The position numbers were made by a program, and so were the translations under genes. Shown in pieces: positions 1-6,917 of a stretch of 13,207 nt of DNA. The stretch's first letter is position 1. Every line of letters starts with the position of its first letter. Under the pieces are notes generated by a model. It was not told the origin of the DNA. It worked only from the letters and a program-made list of their open reading frames with translations, and made no database searches. This DNA is from Acidimicrobiia bacterium. GTDB taxonomy: Bacteria; Actinomycetota; Acidimicrobiia; IMCC26256; BP-133. The DNA is taken from assembly GCA_025934385.1 (NCBI GenBank), contig JAICYE010000018.1:1-13207 (forward strand), in the 5' to 3' direction.

Positions 1-110
1 CCCCGCGACCAGGCCTCGGCGAAGGTGAGGCGGCGGTCGCCGGCGACGACCGCCGCCCGTTCGGCGTTGTACTGCGCCGCCCGGCGCATCATCGATCGCA
101 CGTCGATCAT
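1..110 (-). CDS. AMP-binding acyl-CoA ligase, N-terminal fragment (cut by window edge)
   Basis: Reading the minus strand from the ATG at 110 gives an open frame of 36 codons that runs off the window. It contains RRAAQYNAERAAVVAGDRRL followed by TFAEAW. This is the typical N-terminal beginning of fatty-acid/aryl CoA ligases (a helix with paired Arg/Ala, then the strand xxDRRLTFAEAW), before the AMP-binding core, which lies outside the window. Such enzymes activate a carboxylic acid with ATP to an acyl-adenylate and then a CoA thioester. A GAGGGGG purine stretch a few bases upstream of the ATG can act as ribosome binding site. The gene is divergent from the P450 operon and shares its promoter region, so it is probably co-regulated and supplies the CoA ester used by the thiolase/crotonase genes. 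Only the N-terminus is visible, so exact class and substrate are unknown. Confidence 0.7.
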   Translation of the reverse strand, partial: MIDVRSMMRRAAQYNAERAAVVAGDRRLTFAEAWSR

Positions 111-143
111 GGGGTCCCCCTCGTGCCGCTGTACCAAAATGGC

Positions 144-174
144 AGTGTAAATCAGCGCCAGCGCTGATGATAAT
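144..174. promoter_or_regulatory. Divergent overlapping promoters with 18-bp palindromic operator
   Basis: Bases 151-168 form a perfect inverted repeat, ATCAGCGC-CA-GCGCTGAT. On the plus strand GATAAT (169-174) matches a -10 box at 5 of 6 positions, with a weak TGTAAA (146-151) at -35 spacing of 17. On the minus strand TACACT (144-149) and TTATCA (167-172) are each 4 of 6 matches to -10 and -35, again 17 apart. The palindrome thus fills the spacer of both promoters, where a bound dimeric repressor would block both directions. The likely ligand is one of the two TetR proteins encoded here, most simply the one at 5236-5928. Palindrome seen; promoter assignment and regulator are inferred. Confidence 0.55.
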
Positions 175-222
175 CTGCGTCTGTGTTGAAAAATCGACAC
201 GAGCACGGATAGCCTGCCGCCA

Positions 223-1446
223 GTGGACTTCGACGACCTGTTGAGCGACGAGGCCGTCAACGACCCCGTCGGGTTCTACGGCGCGCTGCGCGACCACGAC
301 CCTGTCCACTTCAATCCGTGGTGGAACGGCTGGGTCCTGACCCGTTACGACGACGTGGCCTGGGCCTTCCGGTCCCACGGGCACCTTCCCTCCGACCGGT
401 TCGAGGGGCCGTGGGGCGACGACTTCGCCCTCCGGGAGAAGAACGTCGGCGACGTGCTCTTCGACGTGCTGTCGAAGTTCTTCGTGTGGACGGACCCGCC
501 GTACCACACCCGGGTGCGGACGCTGGTCAACAAGGCCTTCAGCCCGAGGAGCATCGAACTGCTGCGGCCGAGGGTCCACCGCCTGGTCGGCGAGCTGGTC
601 GACGAGCTGCCGGTCGACGAGCCGGTCGACTTCCTGCACCGCTTCGCCTTCCACCTGCCGGTGGTGGTGATCTCGGAGTATCTCGGGATCCCGACGGAGT
701 CGCGGGAGGACATCAAGAGCTGGTCCGACGATCTCGGCGCGGTGATCTTCGTCAAGGGCCAGGTGTCCGACCGGGCCAAGCGGGCCGAGGAGGCGGTCGA
801 GGCGATGATCGACTTCCTCCGCCCCATCGTCCGCTCCCGCAGGCAGGATCCGCAGGACGACCTCCTCTCCGGTCTGGTGACGGTCGAGGAGGGCCGCGAC
901 ACCCTCACCGAAGACGAGGTGATCGCCAACACCATCCTGATGGTCTTCGCCGGCCACGAGACGACGATGAACCTGATCGGCAACGGCGTCGCCGCCTTCT
1001 GGCACCATCCCGACCAGTGGCGCCGGCTCCAGGCCGAGCCGGCCTCGGAGCGCCTGGCGGTGGAGGAGATCCTCCGGTGGGACGGGCCGATCCGCACGCA
1101 GACCCGCTGGGCCAGAGAACCGGTCGAGCTCGGCGGCAGGACGATCGGGGCCCGGGACCGGATCCTCCTCGTCCAGATCGCCGCCAACCACGACCCGGCC
1201 GGCTTCGACCATCCGGAGCGGTTCGACATCGGCCGCGTCCACAACCGGCACCTGACCTTCGGGCACGGCATCCACACCTGCCTCGGCGCGCCGCTGGCCC
1301 GGATGGAGGCCCAGGAGGCGTTCCGCCAACTGGCCGGTCGGTTCGACCGCATCGACGTCCTCGACGACCGGCTCACCTACAACCCCACGATCATCTCGGG
1401 CAGCCTCACCGGGCTCCACGTCGCCTTGCGGCAGAAGGAGAAGTGA
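223..1446 (+). CDS. Cytochrome P450 monooxygenase
   Basis: This 407-residue protein has the standard length of a soluble bacterial class I P450, with no membrane anchor. Visible landmarks in order are DPPYHTRVR at residues 91-99 (C-helix), the I-helix oxygen-activation motif AGHETT at 243-248, the K-helix ExxR as E282/R285, and the heme-binding loop FGHGIHTCLG at 346-355 with C353 as the thiolate ligand. It should hydroxylate an unactivated carbon using electrons from a ferredoxin and ferredoxin reductase, neither of which is encoded in the window. The GTG at 223 is the only plausible start: the frame is closed by a TGA at 187-189 and no other start codon intervenes, although no clear Shine-Dalgarno precedes it. 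It is the first gene of operon A, about 40 bases downstream of the inferred transcription start. The substrate is unknown. The overall fold and catalytic residues are complete. Confidence 0.95.
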   Translation: MDFDDLLSDEAVNDPVGFYGALRDHDPVHFNPWWNGWVLTRYDDVAWAFRSHGHLPSDRFEGPWGDDFALREKNVGDVLFDVLSKFFVWTDPPYHTRVRTLVNKAFSPRSIELLRPRVHRLVGELVDELPVDEPVDFLHRFAFHLPVVVISEYLGIPTESREDIKSWSDDLGAVIFVKGQVSDRAKRAEEAVEAMIDFLRPIVRSRRQDPQDDLLSGLVTVEEGRDTLTEDEVIANTILMVFAGHETTMNLIGNGVAAFWHHPDQWRRLQAEPASERLAVEEILRWDGPIRTQTRWAREPVELGGRTIGARDRILLVQIAANHDPAGFDHPERFDIGRVHNRHLTFGHGIHTCLGAPLARMEAQEAFRQLAGRFDRIDVLDDRLTYNPTIISGSLTGLHVALRQKEK

Positions 1447-1452
1447 CCAACC

Positions 1453-2544
1453 GTGGACTTCGGACTCCTCTTCGAGATCGGCGTACCCACGCCCTGGGAC
1501 GACCGGTCCGAGTACCGGGCCTACTGGAACGCCCTGGAGCAGGCCACGACGGCCGAGGAGACCGGCTTCAGCCACATCTGGGCGGTGGAGCACCACTTCC
1601 TCGAGGAGTTCAGCCACTGCTCCGCCCCGGAGGTGTGGCTCACGGCGGTGGCCCAGCACACGTCCAGGATCCGCATCGGGCACGGTGTCGTGCTGGTGCC
1701 GTCGGCCTTCAACCACCCGGTGCGGGTGGCCGAGCGGGTGGCGGCGCTCGACATCATGTCCAACGGCCGCGTGGAGTTCGGCGCCGGCCGGTCGATCACG
1801 CAGGAGGAGCTCGGCGGGTTCCGCATCGACTCCGGCGACAGCCGGCCGATGCTGCTGGAAGGATTGGAGCAGGTGGTCTCGCTGTGGACGAGAGGCGACC
1901 AGCCGGCCAGCCTCGACGGCACGTACACGTCGATGCCGCCCCGGCCGGTGTTCCCCCGCCCATTGCAGCAGCCGCACCCGCCGCTGTGGATGGCGTCGAC
2001 CAGCCCCGACACCTACGAGCTGGCCGGTCGGCACGGCTGCGGCGTCCTCGCCTTCGGCTGGGCCATCGAGCCGGCGGCCCTCGAGCGCCAGATCGACAAG
2101 TACCGCGGCGCCCTCCACTCCACCGACCACGGCGGCCGGCGGATCAACGACCGGGTCGCCGTGTTCCTCATGGGCCTGTGCCTGGAAGACGAGGAGGAGG
2201 CGAAGGAGAAGGCCCGCGATCCGTTCACCTACTACATGGACGCCTCGGCCGAGTTCTTCCTCCAGTGGGGCCGGGGCGGCACCATGCCGCCGGGCTACGA
2301 GTGGTACGCCGAGGCGTCGCAGCACGCCAAGGCCGTCGGCGCCAGGAAGAAGTTCGACTACCTCGTCGACAACGGCATGGCGCTGGTCGGCCGCCCCGAG
2401 ACGGTCATCGACGTGATCGAGACCTACCGCTCCGTCGGCGCCGACCAGATCATCGTCGGCTCCCAGCTCGGAGCGATGGACCACGCCGACGTGCTCCGCT
2501 CCTTGCGGCTCATGGGCGAGCGGGTCCTGCCGAAGTTCCGGTGA
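1453..2544 (+). CDS. LLM-class flavin-dependent monooxygenase (luciferase-like)
   Basis: This 363-residue protein belongs to the bacterial luciferase superfamily, a TIM-barrel fold using reduced FMN or F420. The N-terminus MDFGLLFEIG is the typical first barrel strand. It is followed by the helix ATTAEETGFSHIWAVEHHF with the conserved EHHF at 46-49, then SRIRIGHGVVLVP, the HPVRVAERVAALDIMSNGRVE segment characteristic of the family, and a C-terminal VGRPETVIDVIETYRSVGAD motif. EHHF favours the FMN-type alkanal monooxygenase branch, but an F420-dependent oxidoreductase cannot be excluded. It could carry out a Baeyer-Villiger, hydroxylation or epoxidation step. The GTG start lies 6 bases after the P450 stop, with AAGGAG (1435-1440) inside the P450 end as ribosome binding site. 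No flavin reductase is encoded nearby. Its end overlaps the next gene by 4 bases. Confidence 0.92.
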   Translation: MDFGLLFEIGVPTPWDDRSEYRAYWNALEQATTAEETGFSHIWAVEHHFLEEFSHCSAPEVWLTAVAQHTSRIRIGHGVVLVPSAFNHPVRVAERVAALDIMSNGRVEFGAGRSITQEELGGFRIDSGDSRPMLLEGLEQVVSLWTRGDQPASLDGTYTSMPPRPVFPRPLQQPHPPLWMASTSPDTYELAGRHGCGVLAFGWAIEPAALERQIDKYRGALHSTDHGGRRINDRVAVFLMGLCLEDEEEAKEKARDPFTYYMDASAEFFLQWGRGGTMPPGYEWYAEASQHAKAVGARKKFDYLVDNGMALVGRPETVIDVIETYRSVGADQIIVGSQLGAMDHADVLRSLRLMGERVLPKFR

Positions 2545-3575
2545 CCGCCTGCTTCGTCGACGGCGTCGCCCTCGAGATCGGCTGGGCCGACGCCGGCCGG
2601 AACCTCACCGAGCTCATCTTCCAGACGGTGCGGCGCGCCCTCGACGACGCCGGCCGCGAGATCGGCGAGGTCGACTCGGTGGTGATCGCCGCCCACGACC
2701 TCGTCGACGGCCGTTCGCTGTCGAGCATGGTGTCGGCCCCCGCCGCCGGCGCCTACCTGAAGGACGAGATCCGCCTCGGCGACGACGGCGCCGCCGCCTT
2801 CTCCCTGGCCGCCGCCCGCCACGAGGCCGGCGAAGCCCGCTGCAGCATCGTCGCCGCCTGGGGCCGGGCCAGCGAAGGCAGCCCCGACGCCATCGCCCGG
2901 GCTCTCTTCGACCCGATCGTCGAAGGCCCCTTCGGCCTGACCGAGCTGACCGTCTCCGCCCTGCGGGCCCAGCAGTGGCTGGCCCGCTACGGCCGCAACG
3001 GTGTGGAAGCCGACCGACTGGTCGCCGCCGAACGTCGCCGCCGCCCCGCCGGAGCATCGCCGCCGGCGACCGCCCCGCCGTGGCCGCTCCGGCCCGACGA
3101 ACTCCCCCGCTGGGCCGACGTGGCGGTGGCGATGGTCATCTCCGACCGGGAGGCGCCGGTCCGTGTCGCCGGCATCGGACACGGCTCGGAGCCCTACTCC
3201 CCCGGCGACCGCGATCTCGCCGCCCTCCCCGGGCTTGCTTCCGCCGTGCAGCGGGCGCTGCCGGCCGGGATCGATCCCGTCGACATCGGCATCGCCGAAC
3301 TCGACGGGCTCACGCTCTTCGACGAAGCGACCGCCATCGAAGCGGCGGGTCTGGCCGGGCCCGGTCAGGGACTGCATGCCCTGGCGAACGACCAGCGCAT
3401 CAACCGGTCAGGCGGGTCGGCCGCCGGCTACTGCGCCCCCGCCATGGGATTGACGCGCCTCGCCCACGCCAGCCGGCAACTGTCCGAAGCCGGGCCCGCC
3501 CGCTGGGCGCTGGCCACCGGGTCGTCGACGGTGGCGGCGCAGACCCACACCGCCGTCGTGCTGGAGGCCCGGTGA
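2541..3575 (+). CDS. Degenerate thiolase-like protein (likely non-catalytic partner of the next gene)
   Basis: The 344-residue product starts at a GTG whose last two bases and following A form the TGA of the preceding gene, so translation is coupled. It aligns by eye with the SCP2/SCPx-type thiolase that follows: FDPIVEGPFGLTELTVSALRAQQWLARYG matches FDPIYEKDFVLTTITMAALRASLLMARYG there, and INRSGGSAAGYCAPAMGLTR matches VNPSGGPMAANPVSATAMIR. The normal thiolase residues are missing. The nucleophilic Cys position (LGDDGAAAFS, residues 79-88) is Gly83, the EIH histidine is Asp255, and the GHP motif reads GYC (296-298). A low-complexity Pro/Ala/Arg loop at about 163-184 replaces the usual middle segment, which explains why it is shorter than the usual 380-400 residues. 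I infer that it forms a heteromer with the next protein. An independent enzyme with a new active site is possible. Confidence 0.8.
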   Translation: MTACFVDGVALEIGWADAGRNLTELIFQTVRRALDDAGREIGEVDSVVIAAHDLVDGRSLSSMVSAPAAGAYLKDEIRLGDDGAAAFSLAAARHEAGEARCSIVAAWGRASEGSPDAIARALFDPIVEGPFGLTELTVSALRAQQWLARYGRNGVEADRLVAAERRRRPAGASPPATAPPWPLRPDELPRWADVAVAMVISDREAPVRVAGIGHGSEPYSPGDRDLAALPGLASAVQRALPAGIDPVDIGIAELDGLTLFDEATAIEAAGLAGPGQGLHALANDQRINRSGGSAAGYCAPAMGLTRLAHASRQLSEAGPARWALATGSSTVAAQTHTAVVLEAR

Positions 3576-4774
3576 AGCGGCCCATGGCCATCGCCGGTGT
3601 CGGGCAGACGCCGTACCGGAGGGCCCACGCCGACGCCAGCACGGGCGACCTCGTGTTCCGGGTGGTCAGCGAGGCCCTGGCCGACGCCGGCCTCGATCGC
3701 CACGACGTCGGCGCGGTCGTGGCCGGCGTGGCGCCCGACGCGCTGGCCGGGGTGAACTGCATCGAGAAGTCGGTGCTGGGGGCGGTGGCCCCGCCGGGGG
3801 CGCCGTTCTTCCGGGTCAACACCGGGGGGGCCACCGGATCCTCGGCGGCGCTGGCGGCGATGACGCTCGTCGCCTCGGGGAGAGCCGACATCGTCGTGGC
3901 CTTCGCCCTCGAGCGGATGGGCCAGGCCATCACGTCGCAGCAGGTCTTCAACACGATCTTCGATCCCATCTACGAGAAGGACTTCGTCCTCACCACGATC
4001 ACCATGGCGGCGTTGCGGGCCTCGCTGCTCATGGCCCGCTACGGCTACACCGAGCGGCACTGGGCGGCGCTGGCCGCCCGCAACCACCGCAACGCCCTGA
4101 AGAACCCGCTGGCCCACCTCCACCGCGACCTCACGATCGAAGCGGTGCTGGAGTCGCCGCTGCTGGCCTGGCCCATCCACCTCTACGAGGCCTGCCCGAT
4201 GTCGGAGGGGGCCTGCGCCCTCGTGATCGCCGCCGCCGACCGGCTCCCGGCCGGGCGGCCGGTGGCCTGGATCCATGGTGCCGCCTCCCGTTCCGACAGC
4301 TACGCCATGGGCGACCGGTTCGACCGCCCCGAGGGCACGCTGGTCGATCTCGTCACCCTGCGGCGGGCGGCCGAGGTCGCCTACCGGCAGGCCGGCATCG
4401 CCGATCCGGGCAAGGAGATCGACGTCGTCGAGATCCACGCCCCGTTCTCCAGCGCCGAGGTCATGGCCTACCCGCCGCTCGGGCTGTGCGCTCCCGAGGA
4501 CGGGCCGGCCTACGTCGACCGGCTCGTCGACGCGGGCGGAGAGGGGGGCCGCGGCGCCGGGCCGTTCGTCAACCCGTCCGGCGGGCCCATGGCCGCCAAC
4601 CCGGTCAGCGCCACCGCCATGATCCGCATCGCCGAGTGCGCCCTCCAGGTGCGGGGCGCGGCCGGCGACCGGCAGGTCGACGGCGCCCGCCGCGCCGTGG
4701 CCTCCGGGCAGGGCGGGGCCACGCAGTTCTCGTCCGCCGTCGTCCTGTCCGCCGAGCCACCGGGAGCGCCGTAG
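3572..4774 (+). CDS. Thiolase-superfamily protein lacking the nucleophilic Cys (putative acyl-CoA aldolase)
   Basis: This 400-residue protein has the SCPx/lipid-transfer thiolase fold. It opens with IAGVGQTPYRR (7-17), carries ASGRADIVVAFALERM (101-116) and the middle NHRNALKNPLAH segment, and has the C-terminal EIHAPFS (287-293) and NPSGG (334-338) blocks. The thiolase nucleophile motif, normally VNxxCATGSS, reads VNTGGATGSS (82-91), putting Gly86 at the cysteine. The GHP histidine reads ANP (342-344), while His289 is retained. Ordinary thiolytic cleavage is therefore unlikely. Known relatives with a rebuilt active site that need a DUF35 partner include Ltp2, the retro-aldolase that removes the steroid side chain. 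The DUF35 gene directly downstream fits that model. The GTG start overlaps the previous stop by 4 bases, and the next ATG follows this gene's TAG directly. Fold is near certain; aldolase role is inference. Confidence 0.88.
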   Translation: MKRPMAIAGVGQTPYRRAHADASTGDLVFRVVSEALADAGLDRHDVGAVVAGVAPDALAGVNCIEKSVLGAVAPPGAPFFRVNTGGATGSSAALAAMTLVASGRADIVVAFALERMGQAITSQQVFNTIFDPIYEKDFVLTTITMAALRASLLMARYGYTERHWAALAARNHRNALKNPLAHLHRDLTIEAVLESPLLAWPIHLYEACPMSEGACALVIAAADRLPAGRPVAWIHGAASRSDSYAMGDRFDRPEGTLVDLVTLRRAAEVAYRQAGIADPGKEIDVVEIHAPFSSAEVMAYPPLGLCAPEDGPAYVDRLVDAGGEGGRGAGPFVNPSGGPMAANPVSATAMIRIAECALQVRGAAGDRQVDGARRAVASGQGGATQFSSAVVLSAEPPGAP

Positions 4775-5239
4775 ATGACCGACACCGAACTGGTCACCGT
4801 CGACGGGAGCTGGAACTTCCAGTACCGCTACTTCGCCGGCGAGACCGCCAGCCGGTTCTTCGTCGAGCTGCGGGATCACGGCCACATCGTCGGGCGGCGG
4901 TGCCCCGGCTGCCAGCGGGTGCTGGTCCCCGCCCGCAGCTACTGCGACCGCTGCTTCGTGGCCACCACCGACTGGGTGACGGTGGGGACCGAAGGGGTGG
5001 TGGAGACCTTCACCGTGCTCACCGCCGCCTTCCCCGGCCTCCCCGAACCTCCGCTGGCCATCGCCTACGTCACCCTCGACGGCGCCGGCACGGCGCTGCT
5101 CAACTTCGTCGAGGGCCTCGACCTGACCGACCTCGACGCCACCGCCGGCGTGCTCCTCGACCGGCCCCGGGCCGAGGTCGTCTTCCACGAGGCGCGCCAC
5201 GGCCGCATGACGGACTTCCACTTCCGGGTCAGCCCGTGA
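4775..5239 (+). CDS. DUF35 zinc-ribbon/OB-fold protein, partner of the thiolase-like proteins
   Basis: The 154-residue protein has the standard DUF35 architecture. An N-terminal helical arm contains FFVELRDHGHIVGRRCPGCQ, followed by a rubredoxin-like zinc ribbon with C43, C46, C57 and C60 (CPGC...YCDRC). An OB-fold follows from about residue 65 (VTVGTEGVVETFTVLTAAFP, then LAIAYVTLDGAGTALLNFVEG). These proteins bind acyl-CoA and attach to thiolase-superfamily enzymes, as in the ChsH2 DUF35 domain with Ltp2, BbsA with BbsB, and archaeal HMG-CoA synthesis complexes. Here DUF35 is a stand-alone protein, not fused to a MaoC hydratase. Its ATG immediately follows the TAG of the thiolase gene with no gap, supporting a stoichiometric complex. 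Its stop overlaps the TetR start by 4 bases. All four zinc ligands are present. Confidence 0.92.
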   Translation: MTDTELVTVDGSWNFQYRYFAGETASRFFVELRDHGHIVGRRCPGCQRVLVPARSYCDRCFVATTDWVTVGTEGVVETFTVLTAAFPGLPEPPLAIAYVTLDGAGTALLNFVEGLDLTDLDATAGVLLDRPRAEVVFHEARHGRMTDFHFRVSP

Positions 5240-5928
5240 AACAGCGTGCTCCGACCGTGGAGAGCGACATCGCCCGGCGCCGGGCCGCCGCCCTGGCTGA
5301 AGGGGGCCGGTCGTACCACCGGAAGCGGGCGGCGCTGCTCAGCGCCGCGGCCAAGGTCTTCCGGGAGAAGGGCTACCGGGGCGCCACCCTCAACGACATC
5401 GCCGCCGAGCTCGGCACCGAGCGGGGCTCGCTGTACTACTACGTCTCCGGCAAGGACGAGCTCTTCCACGAGATCGTCAAGGTCGCCTCGGCGGCCAACG
5501 TGGAACGACTCGGCGAGATCCGCCACGGCCCCGGTACCCCGGTCGACAAGCTGCGGGCGGCCATCGTGGCGCTGATGTCGTCGTACGACGAGCACTACCC
5601 CTACCTCTATGTCTACGTCCAGGAGGACATCAGCCAGTTCGCCGGCGACGACACCGGCTTCGCCGAGGAGATGCGGGCGATCGACCGGCGGTACACCGAG
5701 GCCTTCACCGACCTGGTCCAGGAGGGCCTCGACGACGGATCGCTGCAGTCGCCCGCGCCCGCCCAGGTCACCGCCTTCGGCATCATCGGCATGGTCAACT
5801 GGACCCACCGCTGGTACCACCAGGGCGGCCGCCTCACCGCTCCCGAGATCGGCGAATCCTTCGCCACCATCGTGCTCGACGGGCTGGGCACCGGGCGGCC
5901 CCGGGCCAAGCGGCCGGCCCGACCGTAA
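5236..5928 (+). CDS. TetR-family transcriptional regulator, KstR2-like
   Basis: The product is 230 residues with a GTG start that overlaps the DUF35 stop (GTGA). After a basic N-terminal extension of about 30 residues comes the TetR helix-turn-helix: RAALLSAAAKVFREKGYRGA, then TLNDIAAELGTERGSLYYYV (51-70) and the conserved KDELF (73-77). The C-terminal ligand domain contains YPYLYVYVQED (121-131) and GMVNWTHRWYHQGGRLTAPEI (185-205). The W-x-x-RWY-x-x-GG arrangement is typical of the KstR2 type of C-terminal domain, whose characterised members respond to acyl-CoA intermediates of steroid degradation. As the last gene of operon A it is probably an autoregulator, derepressed by a CoA-ester intermediate, with the 151-168 palindrome as candidate operator. 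A different operator or ligand is possible. The C-terminal tail is Arg/Pro/Lys-rich. Confidence 0.92.
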   Translation: MKQRAPTVESDIARRRAAALAEGGRSYHRKRAALLSAAAKVFREKGYRGATLNDIAAELGTERGSLYYYVSGKDELFHEIVKVASAANVERLGEIRHGPGTPVDKLRAAIVALMSSYDEHYPYLYVYVQEDISQFAGDDTGFAEEMRAIDRRYTEAFTDLVQEGLDDGSLQSPAPAQVTAFGIIGMVNWTHRWYHQGGRLTAPEIGESFATIVLDGLGTGRPRAKRPARP

Positions 5929-5939
5929 CGCCGGCGGAC

Positions 5940-6482
5940 CTACGCGGCGCCGGCCAGCCAGGTCTCGAGCTCGTCGAACACCTTCTTCATCAGCGCGGCA
6001 TTCTCGGCCCGGCCCATCTGCTGGGTCCCGACGAGGACACCGACGGCCATGACGGCCAGGGTCTTCGCCCGGGCGGGCGGCAGGCCGAGTTCCCGCAAGG
6101 TGTCGTGGACGACGTCGATGCGGGCTTCGTCGACCCGGGCCTGGGCGGCGGCGGCGTCGGGATGCGAGCGGCTCCACGACCGGATGGCCGCTTCGGCGCC
6201 GTGGGGCAGGCCTCCGGCCAGCTTCTTCAGAAGGGCCAGGCGGGCGATCGGATCCGGTTCGCTGCGGGCCTGGTCCACGAGGTGGAAGGCGTGTTCCGCC
6301 TCCCACCAGCCGTAGAAGGCCTGCAGGAAGGCGGTGCTCCCTTTGAAGTGGTGATAGAAGGAGCCGATCGTCACATGCAGCCGCTCGCACAACCCGGCGA
6401 TCGTCAGCGCCTCGACGCCCTGGCCGGCGATGACCTCGAGCGCCGCTTCGAAGTACTGCTCTCTCGTCAGGCCGGTCCTCAC
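5940..6482 (-). CDS. TetR-family transcriptional regulator (second)
   Basis: This 180-residue product starts at a GTG on the minus strand (6482), 2 bases after the stop of the SCP2 gene, and ends 11 bases from the stop of the other TetR gene. The N-terminus LTREQYFEAALEVIAGQGVE continues into ALTIAGLCERLHVTIGSFYHHFKG (residues 25-48), a textbook TetR helix-turn-helix with the FYHHF recognition helix. Residues 49-180 form an all-helical ligand domain with a Trp/aromatic cluster (AFLQAFYGWWEAEHAF) and a hydrophobic last segment (TLAVMAVGVLVGTQQMG). It is unlike the KstR2-like protein next door, so it should sense another ligand. Being the third gene of operon B, it plausibly represses that operon and the divergent operon C through the palindrome at 8165-8180. 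Family assignment is firm, target and ligand are inferred. Confidence 0.9.
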   Translation of the reverse strand: MRTGLTREQYFEAALEVIAGQGVEALTIAGLCERLHVTIGSFYHHFKGSTAFLQAFYGWWEAEHAFHLVDQARSEPDPIARLALLKKLAGGLPHGAEAAIRSWSRSHPDAAAAQARVDEARIDVVHDTLRELGLPPARAKTLAVMAVGVLVGTQQMGRAENAALMKKVFDELETWLAGAA

Positions 6483-6484
6483 GC

Positions 6485-6901
6485 TCAGCCCGCCGCCCCG
6501 ATGAGGTCGTCGCGGCCCTTGGCCTCGAGCTGCGCCTCGTAGCGGGCGTAGAGCGGCTTGGCCAGCGGCAGCATCTTGAGCATCTCGGGCACGGATCCCT
6601 TGGCCCGTACCCGGCCCTTGGCCATGGCCATCACCAGGTTGAGCTTCCCGAGCCAGAACGTGTTGGCGTCGTCGGCCTTCATGCCCATCGTGATGGCCGA
6701 CTCCCGGTCGGGGACGTCGTCGCCGAAGAACACGTCGCCGTTGGCGAAGTCGACGAAGATGACGCTGTCCGGCTCCTTGAACTCGAAGCGGATGGTGAGG
6801 CCGGCCTCCTTCGTCTTCGGGCCGATCTCGGGATCGGCCATCGCCTCGGAGAAGATCGAGCCGATGCAGTCGTAGACGTCCTGCGCGTCGCGGAATCCCA
6901 T
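6485..6901 (-). CDS. SCP2 sterol-binding domain protein
   Basis: The 138-residue protein is a stand-alone SCP2 domain. Visible features are the helix AQDVYDCIGSIFSEAMADPE, the strand segment LTIRFEFKEPDSVIFVDFAN, then AITMGMKADDANTFWLGKLN with the conserved D/N-x-x-x-FW-x-G-K-L, and MAKGRVRAKGSVPEMLKMLP, the conserved G-K/R-x-x-x-x-G helix. Such domains form a hydrophobic tunnel that carries or presents sterols, fatty acyl-CoAs or other lipids. There is no signal peptide, so it acts in the cytosol. It starts at an ATG preceded by AAGGGGG (6913-6907, minus strand), 5 bases away. It lies 16 bases downstream of the P450 gene and 2 bases before the TetR gene, so operon B pairs a lipid carrier with a P450. 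I infer that it delivers the hydrophobic substrate or product. Confidence 0.88.
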   Translation of the reverse strand: MGFRDAQDVYDCIGSIFSEAMADPEIGPKTKEAGLTIRFEFKEPDSVIFVDFANGDVFFGDDVPDRESAITMGMKADDANTFWLGKLNLVMAMAKGRVRAKGSVPEMLKMLPLAKPLYARYEAQLEAKGRDDLIGAAG

Positions 6902-6914
6902 GGCCGCCCCCTTC
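6902..6914 (-). promoter_or_regulatory. Ribosome binding site of the SCP2 gene
   Basis: The minus strand reads GAAGGGGGCGGCC immediately before the ATG at 6901. AAGGGGG lies 5 bases from the start codon and is the best Shine-Dalgarno sequence of operon B. It sits within the 16-bp gap after the P450 stop. Confidence 0.6.
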
Positions 6915-6917
6915 AGG

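Noticed and set aside
318..2540. Long open frame on the plus strand overlapping the P450 and flavin monooxygenase genes, continuous with the thiolase-like gene
   Set aside because: Its translation is Arg/Pro/Gly-rich with no family motif, while the overlapping frames encode complete P450 and luciferase-like proteins. Only the part from the GTG at 2541 is real.
3428..5221. 597-codon open frame on the minus strand opposite the thiolase and DUF35 genes
   Set aside because: It is the antisense shadow of GC-biased codons: low-complexity Gly/Val/Asp/Arg composition and no motifs. The plus strand carries conserved families here.
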